Assembly (NCBI RefSeq): GCF_000586475.1
Contig: NZ_BAWJ01000020.1
Location: forward strand, 1 to 59,095
Length of the DNA: 59,095 nt
Reading direction: 5' to 3'
DNA from: Psychrobacter sp. JCM 18903
Lineage (GTDB): Bacteria; Pseudomonadota; Gammaproteobacteria; Pseudomonadales; Moraxellaceae
The notes below the pieces were generated by a model. The model saw only the letters and a program-made list of their open reading frames with translations, had not been told where the DNA came from and did no database searches. Positions 30,818-40,551 of the stretch are shown piece after piece (the stretch's first letter is position 1; every line of letters starts with the position of its first letter). Both the position numbers and the translations under genes were made by a program.

Positions 30818-32174
30818 TATTTCTTAACCTTTTCTGTTTTTGCCTTAGCGTCGATAGCCTGAGTTGTTTGGCTGTCATCAATATGGATTTCTGTATTCTC
30901 TAAAATATTGTCATTGTTATTGTCAGTAGTGGTTAGACTATCTACCGCTTTTGGCTGGCTATCAATCGCAGATGGTTTTTTCTCAAGTCCCATTTTATTG
31001 GGTAGCGTAGCGACGAGCTTGGCCAAAGCAGGCTCTAAGTCGGCAACATCATTGGGCATCAAGGTAATGTGCGCAATTTTGCGGTCATCGCGTTCTGCTT
31101 TATGGTAGCTATGATAGTGTGCGCCATCGATATTTAGTACGGCGCTGATATCTGGATATTGCCCCAAGACATTGAGCATAATCGCTGGATGCACGTTGTC
31201 GGTATCACCTAATGGCAGATTGACGACGGCGCGAATGTGGTTTTCAAATTGGCTGGTGATAGCACCTTCAATACTCCAATGTCCTGAATTATGTACACGC
31301 GGCGCAATTTCATTAGCGAGTAGCGTGTCATGGCCACGCGCATCTTTGGTCACAAAGAGCTCAAGTGCCATCACACCAACATAGTCTAAATGGTTCATGA
31401 TTTTGGTGATGGCATCGGTTGCTTGTTTGAATAAATGACTGGTGCCAACGGCAGGCGCTTGGGTCTTGGCTAAAATACCATTATGATGATGGTTTTCGAC
31501 CAAATCGTAGCAACGAACCTGACCATTTTGTGCGCGTGCGGCGATAATAGAAAGCTCGCGGCTAAAGTTAATGAAACCTTCTGCAATCAAAGGTGCAGGC
31601 GTTGGCGTTAGTGAGCCTTACCCGTAACTGCATCTTTAAGATCTTGCCATGCCGCCTTGATATCACTGTCTTGTCTAATCACAAACTGACCTTTGCCATC
31701 ATAACCACCACGGCTGGTTTTTAGGACAATAGGCAGTCCTAATTCATGACAGGCTTGCTGCAAATCCGCTTCAGAATTGACAGCCATAAAGGGTACAGTG
31801 GCGATCTCAAGTGCATTGAACATCTGCTTTTCTTTCAAGCGGTCTTGAGCGATATCAAGCGCAATCAATGGCGGAAACATGCCTTGTTTGCTACCAGACT
31901 TCGACAAGGCAGTAAGCTGTTCTACAGTCGCCGTCGGTGTGTTTTCAAACTCTAAAGTGAAAACGTCTGCTGCGGCGATGAAGTCTTCCAATTGATCACT
32001 ATGAAAGACGCGGCCGTATAGGCTAGCAGGGCAGTCAGCGCTGTCTTCTAAAAACACACATTGGTAGCCAAGTGGCATCGCTGCTTCGGCAAGCATCATA
32101 CCAAGCTGACCACCGCCTAAAATACCGATGGTACGAATGGTTTGGGTAACAGGGTAAGCGTTCGCTGTAGTCAT
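30817..32174 (-). CDS. purK: N5-carboxyaminoimidazole ribonucleotide synthase PurK (frameshifted)
   Basis: ATP-grasp enzyme of purine synthesis converting AIR to N5-CAIR. Seen: GILGGGQLGMMLAEAAMPLGY at the N-terminus, ALDIAQDRLKEKQMFN, GLPIVLKTSRGGYDGKGQF, then in a shifted frame LIAEGFINFSRELSIIAAR, LLANEIAPRVHNSGHWSIEG and HYHSYHKAERDDRKIAHITL. The frame changes near 31608, one base lost after DAVTGKA. Unusual is a C-terminal extension of roughly 60 residues rich in Asp, Asn, Thr and Lys after the normal end (near VATLPNKMG). purE lies upstream and yaiI overlaps downstream. Confidence 0.94.
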
Positions 32175-32250
32175 GGCAGGCTCTTTGAGTTAAAAATGAA
32201 TAATATTTTGGGTGTATTAAAAGGCAAAAAGTCATCTATTAAAATAGGAA

Positions 32251-32271
32251 AAGGTGCATTACATGCACCTT
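32251..32271. terminator. Hairpin between purE and purK
   Basis: AAGGTGCAT-tac-ATGCACCTT followed on the minus strand by TTTCCTATTTT. Could be a weak terminator or an mRNA-processing hairpin reducing purK relative to purE. Confidence 0.5.
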
Positions 32272-32364
32272 GTATTAAGTAAAACCCATCTAAAAATAAA
32301 TATCAAGTAAATAGCCGCTATATCTCAATAATGGGATTCAAGAACCGCTATCAAAGATAGGTAA

Positions 32365-32925
32365 TTAGGTATTGATAATGCCGGGCGTTGGGCTGGCAAG
32401 GATGGTATCAGTTTGCGTTTGGCGCAGATTGTCCAGCTTAGCCGCAATGGTCTCATCATTCAATGCTAACACTTGAATCGCAAGCAGGGCAGCGTTGTAA
32501 GCGCCTGCTGAGCCAATCGCTAATGTGCCAACTGCGACGCCTTTAGGCATCTGTACGATAGACAAGAGGCTATCCCAACCGCTGAGCATAGAAGACTTTA
32601 CAGGAACACCAAACACAGGTAACGGCGTTTGACTGGCACACATGCCAGGCAGATGAGCAGCACCGCCAGCGCCAGCGATAATAACTTGTAGACCGTTATC
32701 TTTTGCACTTTTTGCATAGTCAAACAATCTATCAGGGGTACGGTGTGCTGAAACCACTTCACAATCAAAAGCGATATCAAAGTCTGCGAGCAATTGCGCT
32801 GCCGCACTCATGGTTGCCCAATCAGATTGTGATCCCATAATAATGCCAACTTTCGGTTGACCAGCAGGGGAGGCGATAGGACTGTTTTGATCCATCGTGT
32901 TAACAGTAGCTGTTGTGGTGCTCAT
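32365..32925 (-). CDS. purE: N5-carboxyaminoimidazole ribonucleotide mutase PurE
   Basis: Converts N5-CAIR to CAIR in purine synthesis, octameric. Intact, 186 aa. Seen: [22 protein letters not shown], the active-site loop [33 protein letters not shown] and [22 protein letters not shown]. About 20 extra N-terminal residues ([13 protein letters not shown]...) precede the core; a second in-frame methionine at MDQNSP is also possible. First gene of a purE-purK-yaiI unit. Confidence 0.96.
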   Translation of the reverse strand: MSTTTATVNTMDQNSPIASPAGQPKVGIIMGSQSDWATMSAAAQLLADFDIAFDCEVVSAHRTPDRLFDYAKSAKDNGLQVIIAGAGGAAHLPGMCASQTPLPVFGVPVKSSMLSGWDSLLSIVQMPKGVAVGTLAIGSAGAYNAALLAIQVLALNDETIAAKLDNLRQTQTDTILASPTPGIINT

Positions 32926-33024
32926 GCTTTGATATCCTCAAAAAGACCATCATACAAAAGTTTTGTTGCTCTCGTAAAGCCAAGTTTGATTTTTAATAAG
33001 AAAGCGGGGGCAATAGTACCAATT

Positions 33025-33987
33025 TTATGGATTGGGGTTTGCAGATTTATCATGGTGATATTGGACAAAGTTACTGGCTCTTAGTGGCAGTGGTTGCTCA
33101 GTATTGAGCTGATAACAAGTCAGATATCCGCTGTCTACCGCCGCTGAATAATCAGTACAGGCAACTTGTGAACTCAGTGGCTCAGGCGTGCCAGTTAGCC
33201 AATAATGACCGACAAATACCGCTTTATCCGTTTTCAGGCGAAATCAATACTTTCAGCCAACACCTCTTTTGGAATCTGCGCCAATGCTGATGCAGGCGCA
33301 CGCGCCACCTCATAAAGACGGCGCTTATTCAGCCCGTCAAGCCACCAGCATACTCGCACGCGCTTGCGCTCAGTGCCTTCTTTATCGACCATGACCATGC
33401 CGTCGGGTAATGCTGTTTCTACACCTTTTAATACCCGCTCTAGCGCGTCAAATGGCGCCGTGTTTTCTTTGGCAGTGGCGACTAGCCCCTGCGGCGTTAA
33501 ACAGTTATCGTCAGTCAATAGTGGCTGCAATACCGCCATACTATCGACATCCCAGCAGGCATGAACAAAACAAGCGTCGTTTGTTTCAATCCATAAAGGC
33601 AGCTCGTATAACCGATTAAGCAATATTGATGACGCTCTGAGCCAAAAGCTATTTCGGCTAAAAATGCGGCATGTTGGCGCGTATGTATGTCATTGTGCGA
33701 GCGCAGATATTGGCTGGAGTTATCAGGGTCAAGTGTGGCAAAGGCGAGGGCGTTATATTCATGATTACCCATTATCGCATCTGCCACGTTAGCGTCTAAC
33801 ATGGCAAAAACAATCTCTAAGGTAGCCAATTGCTGTGGTCCTCGGTCAATCAAGTCACCGATAAATAACGCTCGATGCCCTGCTGGCGGTACAAAGTACG
33901 TGCATTATGAACGTAACCTAGCTGCTCTAATAAGCCAATTAACTTGTCTGCGTAGCCATGAATATCACCGATAACATCTATCATCAT
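33025..33987 (-). CDS. Metallophosphoesterase (PrpE/ApaH-like), three frame breaks
   Basis: Calcineurin-type phosphoesterase. Seen across four frames: metal motif 1 IDVIGDIHGYADKL (start ATG 33987), motif 2 FIGDLIDRGPQQL, motif 3 IMGNHEYNALAF, a later HACWD and finally VGHYWLTG (motif 5-like GH). Stop at 33025-33027. The breaks lie near 33890, 33615 and 33240; each restores the family sequence by adding one base, the last in TTT. With repair the protein is about 321 aa and all metal-binding motifs are present, so the enzyme is probably functional. Substrate could be phosphoprotein or diadenosine polyphosphate; sequence alone does not decide. Confidence 0.82.
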
Positions 33988-34169
33988 AATAATTATCAAA
34001 TTCTTAAATAGTTTGTTGAGTATAAGTTTGTGCAAAATATAACGCGACGTTAATCATCGCTTAATTACTTAAACTGTCATCATAACCCAAGTGCTCATTT
34101 CAATTTTTGCCACTGAGTTTTATTTCAATTTTTATCATTGAGCGTCATTAATAAACTTCATTACTAAAT

Positions 34170-34778
34170 TTAAAGCCCAGGTGATAATAGCGCATTGATA
34201 AAATGCGGTAGGACTTGCGGTTCTAAAATAATCGTGGCAATAACCCCAAACGCGCCGCCCCACATATGCGCCATATGATTGATATTAGAGCCGCCCCGTT
34301 TGTCTGCATAGATACTATAAGCGATATAAGCAACGGCGAATAATATCGCAGGTATAGGAACAATCGCGAATAGGTAGATTTTTTCCCACGGTGCCAGCAA
34401 AATAAAAGCAAACAATACGGCTGATACACCGCCTGACGCGCCAAGGCTTAAATAGCTCGCATTGTTTTTATTCTTGAGGTAGCTTGGAATCATCGCAATG
34501 ATAATGGCCAATACGTAAAAGACCACAAAACCATAGCCAAATAAGAACGGCTGATACAGTCCTTCAATAGCACGACCGAAAAAGTATAAAGTAAACATAT
34601 TAAAGAGCAGGTGCATGCTATCGGCATGAATAAAGCCATGCGTGACAAAACGGTCCCACTGCCCATTATTTACCGCTGGCGGATAAAAAATAAGTCGATT
34701 AAATACTGTCTTGTTTTGCCATGCCACTAAGCTGACAATAACCGTGATAATAATAATAAGGGTCGTATGATTGAACAA
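34170..34778 (-). CDS. Rhomboid family intramembrane serine protease
   Basis: Six-helix inner-membrane protease. Intact, 202 aa. Seen: FVTHGFIHADSMHLLFNMFTL (the HxxxN loop of TM2), catalytic serine in LSLGASGGVSAVLFAF and catalytic His in INHMAHMWGGAFG near the end. The start is a TTG at 34778 with TAAGGA about eight bases upstream; the next in-frame Met would cut into the first helix. Followed by a gap and then the phosphoesterase gene. Substrates unknown; single-pass membrane proteins such as the neighbouring 35.1-38.8 kb pair are speculative candidates. Confidence 0.9.
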   Translation of the reverse strand: MFNHTTLIIIITVIVSLVAWQNKTVFNRLIFYPPAVNNGQWDRFVTHGFIHADSMHLLFNMFTLYFFGRAIEGLYQPFLFGYGFVVFYVLAIIIAMIPSYLKNKNNASYLSLGASGGVSAVLFAFILLAPWEKIYLFAIVPIPAILFAVAYIAYSIYADKRGGSNINHMAHMWGGAFGVIATIILEPQVLPHFINALLSPGL

Positions 34779-35151
34779 AGGAAAATCCTTAGCTGCGCCT
34801 GATATGTGACAATGTGATGAATAACAATATTCAAAGCCTACGCATTATGGCTGAGTGCAAACTAAATAGGACTGACAAGCAATTATTAAGCATGAGCTAT
34901 TTATAATAAAGTAATACTAACAGTAGTTATGACAATGCAAAAACTTATTATGTGACAAAATAGTGCATTTATATGCTTTTATAGTGAATAATATAGCAGG
35001 CTGTCAGGCAAATTGAGTAATGCTTCGTATCTTGACGGTAATGGCGGGTTAAATGAGAGCGGTATCCAAGAATACAGATGCTAACGACAAGTAAAATAAA
35101 CGTTTCATGCGTTGGTAAATTTAAAATAAAGGCCGAAAGAGGCAGTAATCT
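34779..35151. other. Divergent intergenic region, no supported gene
   Basis: About 370 bp between the rhomboid gene and the first OmpA-like paralogue. AT-rich; a short leftward frame is discussed under rejected items. Confidence 0.5.
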
Positions 35152-36746
35152 ATGAGTATTATCGACCAATTAGAAAAGACCGTAACGCCAGCTGTCATAG
35201 GTGAGCGCAATAGTCATGATAGTGTGGCTTACATCAGCTTATTGGAGCAGTTTTATGCCATCTTGGCGTCGCGTCTCGCCTTGCCGCAAGTGTATTCACA
35301 ATTTATCCGCGCCGAGCAAGGGATGGTTGATAGAGTCACAGAAAGTCCACTGTTGGATCAACTGTGGCAAGATAAAACCATACAACAGCTTATGATCCGA
35401 GAGCTGTCTGCTACCCATCATATTGATGAGTCTGCTACGTTACAGCTGCTCATCAATGCTGCGCCACTGGCTTATCGTGAGCTGACAGTATTGGCAAACG
35501 GACAGTTTTTACCAGCGTTTTTGCAGGGAGAGCAGGCGGCACTGCGTCAGTATTTACCGATGTGGTCAGCACCTATTATTACTGCTCCTCAAAACGTCAA
35601 TAGCGCATCAGAAGCACACCCATACATCGCCGCAGATATTGATAGCGTACCAGTGCGTGACACCTCTTTGGATGGACGAAAAAATTCTCATATAGATACC
35701 AGTAAGATCGCTGCAGCCACAGCCGCTTATAGGCAAAATGCTGATACAGCAAATAAAATAGATATTGGAAATACTGATGTAGAAAGTATGAGGATAGGTG
35801 ATACCGATGGTCATTTTAGCGCTCATACTGGCGCCATTCATGCCAATCCATCCGCACATCATTTGGCAGAAAATAGCAGCATGAAGCAAGAAAAAGTGCG
35901 TACTCGCAATCAACGTAATGATTTACTGGTACGGGTGGGTTTATTAATAGTAGCCATTGCCGCGATAGGGCTTGCTGCTTGGGCAATATTAATCAGACCG
36001 AACAAAGCGCCGCCTATAGAAGCCGCTGCGACAGTGCCTGTTGTGGTAGCACCAACGCCTGCACCAGTAGCGCAGGTAATGACTCCCATTGAGCTCATCG
36101 TTGGCGTAGATAACAGCGGTAATCTGTATGCCTGTAGCGCTACCATTGGCGATGCAGCGCTACAAAGCACCTTGCAACAAGCGCTCAATACCAGCTTTGG
36201 TGAGCAAGCGAGTATTTGCGAATTAACAGTGCAGGCTGGAGTTGCCAGTAGTATTGCTAATTTACCAGAGGAAGTACTGCCCAATGTCTTGACGATGATT
36301 AGTCTACGCCATTTGCACGCCTACATTTGCAGAATGATCGCCTTATGTTAGAAGCGCCAGACAGTATGCTCTTGCAACGACTGGTTACGGATATGCGTAC
36401 TTTGATACCTGCCATGGTCATCGATAGTACTGCACCATTACCATTGCCTGAAAATAACGATGCCAATGCAATGAATAATACGAATAATCAGTTTGAAAAT
36501 GAGGGAGCTGCCAACAATCAGTATGCTAATGACTATAACAACAGTGGGTCTGGAGAGTTCCAAGCAGCAGATGATGATACAGGCGATCGTATCGTACCTA
36601 CTCCTGCACCCAACAATTATAGTAACAATATCCCTAACAATACACCGATGAATAACAGACAGTCAGGTGCTATTTCAGAATCGGAGGTAGATGATATGGC
36701 AAGCACACTCATCATCGCTGAACCTGCGCAAGTAAGGAATAAATGA
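35152..36746 (+). CDS. Inner-membrane protein, paralogue A of the OmpA-like pair (lacks OmpA domain; frameshifted)
   Basis: Not a named family I recognise. Seen: a cytoplasmic-type N-terminal domain of about 140 residues (LLEQFYAILASRLA, QLMIRELSATHHID, INAAPLAYRELTVLA), a variable linker rich in Ala/Asn/Asp, one membrane helix (VGLLIVAIAAIGLAAWAILI, near residues 262-281), a Pro/Ala/Val linker, then a periplasmic BON-like region with two cysteines (LYACSATIG ... ICELT). The frame changes near 36300-36320, one base lost, after which LEAPDSMLLQRLVTDMRTLIPAMVI continues the same domain. It then ends in an Asn/Asp-rich tail instead of OmpA. SD AAAGAGG lies upstream of ATG 35152. Confidence 0.75.
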
Positions 36747-37212
36747 TTGGATAATAGAGGTGTTTAACGATTGTTTGATCAATTTATCCATTGAAACAAG
36801 TTATCAAGTAAGGATGGCGGTATAAGTTGCTTATACCGCCATTTTTTTCTGTTGATACCCAGTCAGAATTATTTAAAAAACCATAAAGTATCTGAAAAAA
36901 GGATATATTTTCTCCATCTATACATAAGTTTTACTGATTCTTTTATGGCTTCTCACTGTGCTAATGATTGGTTATTTGCCATGTTTTTGGTTACGTGTGA
37001 CACTTGAAATATTACCTAACGTATCATTTGTACAACAACCTGTTGATTGTTAACACTGACTTAATACTTTTATAATGATGAAAATTGAACAGGGTCAAGA
37101 TGGTTTTAGCTGTCATGGTTCTTATTTTAAATCATTATTTTATCTGGTATTTTTTGAATATTTTAATTATATAAATCGATACTAATATAGGCATTAATAG
37201 GAGAATTGTATT
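36747..37212. other. Spacer between the paralogues, with terminator
   Basis: A strong terminator lies at 36814-36848, then about 360 bp of AT-rich DNA with the promoter of paralogue B. Ribosome site TAGGAG is at 37198-37203. No gene. Confidence 0.55.
36814..36848 (+). terminator. Terminator after paralogue A
   Basis: Perfect 13-bp stem ATGGCGGTATAAG-ttg-CTTATACCGCCAT with a seven-T tail. Confidence 0.93.
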
Positions 37213-38808
37213 ATGGATATTATCAGTCATTTGACGCGTACAGTCAGCCCAGCCGTGCTGGAAGATGATCATAGTCCCGCTAAAAAAGGGCTACTTGAAC
37301 AGTTCTATGCTATTTTTGCGGCTCGCTTAGCGGATAACGATACTTATAATCGTTTTGCAAATGAGAATATCACTCGTGATGACCAAGGGTTTTATGACCG
37401 TGTATGGAGCGATGATTCGCAACGTGATCAAATCGCTCGTGAGCTGGCAGGCAAGCATAATGTTGATGCAACGTCTTCGCGTGGACTGATAGCGATGGCA
37501 GCGCCACTGGCTTTTCACGAAATCAAAAGCTTGGCAGGTACCACACCAGTGCCGCAGTTCTTAAATGATAATCTCGACAGTTATCAGCGTTATATCCCTG
37601 CTTGGGCAAGCGCCGTTCTGCCAGTCGGTGTGTTGGCAGCGACGCCTGCTGCTGGCGCGCGTATCTCTGATACGGTGAGCACCGCTCCATTACAACGCGA
37701 AGAAGAGCAGCAAGGCAGCTTTATGAAAGCATTGCTCCCCATTATTGGCTTGATTATTTTAGGCGCATTGGCTTGGGCTTTACTTCGTGGTTGTCAAGAG
37801 AACCCTGAGCCTGTCGCTACACCGGTGGCTACTGCCCAACAAGCAGCGCAGGGAGAGGGTCAGTTGGCAGTGGCAGGTGATATTGAGCCTGCATCATTGC
37901 GCATTGCGACTGGTGAAAATAGTGAGCTGTATGCTTGCCGTATGAATGTGGGCGACGAGACCTTGCAGACCAATGTAATGAATGCGTTAACCAGTGCATT
38001 TGGTGAAGAAGCCAATAAATGCCGTGCTGATGTCGATGACAATTTTGCAGTAGATATGCCAGCAGCGGCTCAGCTAGCTACTATCTTGCCTATCGTCAAA
38101 AATGTACCAAATGCGAGCATGATTATCAAAGGTGATGTTATCACTGTCAATGCGCCTGATGCAGCGGCATTAGATAAGCTAGTGGCTGACCTACAAGCGG
38201 CTGTTCCTGCGATGACCATACAAGCCGAAGGGCCGTTAGATTTGCAGGGTGAGATTGATAATAGTTTGGCAGCTGCGGATGTTGCTATGACCAATCTTGG
38301 TAAAAACCCAGATCCACGTGATGTGGCTCGTGCATTGAGTATTCAGGTTATCAACTTTGAAGTGGATGAAGCGGTCATTCCTGATGTCAATAAAGAGCTG
38401 CTTGACCGCGCTGCTAAGATTATCAACGAAGTACCGAATATGAAGCTGACGATTATCGGTCATACTGACAGTCAGGCATCAGATTCTTACAATGTAGAAT
38501 TGTCTCGTGATCGCGCTGAGGCAGTGAAAGAGTATTTGGTATCTCAAGGTGTTGATGCTAGTAAACTGATGACGAAAGGCATGGGTGAATCAGAACCTAT
38601 CGCTGATAACTCAACGGAGCAGGGGCGCTTCCGTAATCGCCGTATTGAATTTATAGTCAATGACGAGATGGCCAGTGCGAACGATGGTATGATTATTAGT
38701 AATGATGCGCTTGACCCAGACTTAAACCCTCTGGATAGCAATAACGATGACTTATTGCCTGATGGTGATGATGCCACTCAAGGTACGGCAGTAGATCCAA
38801 CCAATTAA
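37213..38808 (+). CDS. Inner-membrane-anchored OmpA-family protein, paralogue B
   Basis: Intact, 531 aa. Order of parts: N-terminal domain (about 1-135; LLEQFYAIFAARLADNDTYN, IARELAGKHNVDA, MAAPLAFHEIKSLAG), linker, membrane helix (LLPIIGLIILGALAWALL, near 177-195), a BON-like periplasmic region with two cysteines (LYACRMNVGDE ... KCRADV) and DVITVNAPDAAALDKLV, and a C-terminal OmpA domain (about 375-480) with FEVDEAVIPDVNKELLDRA, GHTDSQASDSYNVELSRDRA and GESEPIADNS then GRFRNRRIEFIV. The Asp and Arg that bind diaminopimelate in OmpA domains are present. An acidic tail follows. The architecture (TM, BON-like, OmpA) recalls ArfA/OmpATb, but the N-terminal domain differs. Confidence 0.85.
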   Translation: MDIISHLTRTVSPAVLEDDHSPAKKGLLEQFYAIFAARLADNDTYNRFANENITRDDQGFYDRVWSDDSQRDQIARELAGKHNVDATSSRGLIAMAAPLAFHEIKSLAGTTPVPQFLNDNLDSYQRYIPAWASAVLPVGVLAATPAAGARISDTVSTAPLQREEEQQGSFMKALLPIIGLIILGALAWALLRGCQENPEPVATPVATAQQAAQGEGQLAVAGDIEPASLRIATGENSELYACRMNVGDETLQTNVMNALTSAFGEEANKCRADVDDNFAVDMPAAAQLATILPIVKNVPNASMIIKGDVITVNAPDAAALDKLVADLQAAVPAMTIQAEGPLDLQGEIDNSLAAADVAMTNLGKNPDPRDVARALSIQVINFEVDEAVIPDVNKELLDRAAKIINEVPNMKLTIIGHTDSQASDSYNVELSRDRAEAVKEYLVSQGVDASKLMTKGMGESEPIADNSTEQGRFRNRRIEFIVNDEMASANDGMIISNDALDPDLNPLDSNNDDLLPDGDDATQGTAVDPTN

Positions 38809-38842
38809 TGTACAACAGCTTGATTGAGAAGTTGTTCATTCT

Positions 38843-38876
38843 AAAAAACCGCATCTTATAAAAGGTGCGGTTTTTT
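38843..38876. terminator. Bidirectional terminator after paralogue B
   Basis: AAAAAACCGCATCTT-ataa-AAGGTGCGGTTTTTT between convergent paralogue B and nagZ. Confidence 0.9.
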
Positions 38877-38938
38877 ATTTTGTTAAAGCTGTTGTTTCGT
38901 TTATAGGTGGCTAATGATAAGTATCTAATGATAAGCGA

Positions 38939-40022
38939 TTATTTATAAGCGGTCGGATCTTTTAATTCAATAGCGCTGCGAGTCGCTTGTGCCTCAGATT
39001 GAGGATTAAAAAAGGTTTGAGTCACGTTTTGCTTTGCCTGTTGCCAATAGTCAAATTGTTGACAAGTTGATTCCAGATCACCTTGCCATGTTGGTATCTG
39101 TCCGCACATTGTTTTAATACGGTTTTGATTGGGATAAGGTAGCTCTTGTGCGGTCTCTGCGGCTTCATGGGCGGCGACGCGATCGTTACAAACCAGCGCA
39201 ATATCACAACCCGCTTCAATCGCGGCTTTCACACGTGCGCTGACATCGCCTGCGGCTTGAGCACCTGCCATACATAGATCATCAGAGAATAAGACCCCAT
39301 CAAACTTTAGCTGATCCCGTATGATGTCCTTGAGCCAAATTTTAGAAAAACCTGCTGGCCTGTCATCGACTTGCGAAAAAATAACATGGGCAGGCATTAA
39401 GCATCAAGCCATGGTAGGGTTTGGGCAAAAGGCTGCATATCGCTATGCATAATCTCATCTAGGCTACGCGTATCGATGGCCTCAGCCACATGGGAGTCAG
39501 GGGCAATCGCACCATGACCGGGGAAGTGCTTACCCGTGGTTGCCATGCCAGCGGCTTTCATACCGCGCATAAACTGAGTCGCCAGCGCAATGATCGCTTG
39601 CGGCTCTTGATGAAAACTACGATCCCGATGACTTGGCTGATGCCATCTCTGTCAAGTACTGGGGCAAAACTGAGATCAATGCCCACTGCCAACACTTCTG
39701 TTGCCATTAGATAGCCACAATCGTAAGCACAGCTTAGCGCATGGCTAGGCTCTTGATTAAATAATTCCCCAAGCCTGCCCATGGCGGGTAGTGGGGTAAA
39801 GCCATTGCGCAGGCGTGCGACTCGTCCACCTTCTTGGTCGACGCCGATTAATATGTCTGGGTTGTGATAACGTATGTCGTCACACAACGCCCGTACTTGT
39901 GCCGCATCTGCAACGTTTCGAGCAAATAGAATCACCCCGCCCACTTGTGCCTGTTTGATTAAGCTGACATCTTCTGCTGTCAGTGCGGTACTATCGATAT
40001 CAATCATTAAAACGCCGTACAT
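38939..40022 (-). CDS. nagZ: Beta-N-acetylhexosaminidase NagZ (two frame breaks)
   Basis: Cytoplasmic glycoside hydrolase family 3 enzyme of peptidoglycan recycling. Seen: LMIDIDSTALTAED, GGVILFARNV, LIGVDQEGGRVARLR, LSFAPVLDRD; in a second frame, TTGKHFPGHGAIAPDSHVAE (catalytic His/Asp loop); in a third, MPAHVIFSQVDDRPAGFS, LKFDGVLFSDDLCMAGA (nucleophile Asp) and the C-terminus. The breaks lie near 39625 and 39400, both consistent with a lost base. Repaired length about 361 aa. Divergent from prc, another cell-wall-linked enzyme. Confidence 0.94.
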
Positions 40023-40551
40023 TGCGTAATCCTTATGGTGTTATATCTTGTTATATGATCGGTTCAGCTTCAAATAAATAAATGATGATAATTGGCAATG
40101 CGCCACTATTATCAAAACTGCTTTATTATGACAGTTATTATTAGATGAGCATAATGTGGCAGATGAATAGACTCAAATCAATTCGCGAGTGGGCATTGAA
40201 TCGTCAATAAATGACCCAAATAATGATGAACAATAAATGTAATAGAAAGTTTGGTATGTGCAGGCGTAGCGTGTAAGATTGCTTATACAGTTTGAGACAG
40301 TTGGATATCTATGTGCATGATAATATTGAGTGATTTTTAACAATATATTAGCAAACAGCAATGGCATTTAGTGACCATAACTATTCAGAAAATAGCATTT
40401 TAGAAAGTATCATTGAATACATATTCGATTGATAGTGGTAGATAAATATTTCGTGACTTAAAGATAAAGCATTTATAGGCGGCGACTGATTTAATCACTT
40501 TTGATTTTTATAAAACAAATAATATTATTAACGTAAAATAACTAGGTATAT
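40023..40551. other. nagZ/prc divergent intergenic region
   Basis: About 530 bp, AT-rich, presumably both promoters; no convincing gene, hairpin or repeat seen. Confidence 0.5.

Noticed and set aside
34969..35169. Leftward 66-residue frame with a hydrophobic middle between the rhomboid gene and paralogue A
   Set aside because: TTG start inside paralogue A's first codons and no family resemblance. Could be a small membrane protein, but nothing supports it.
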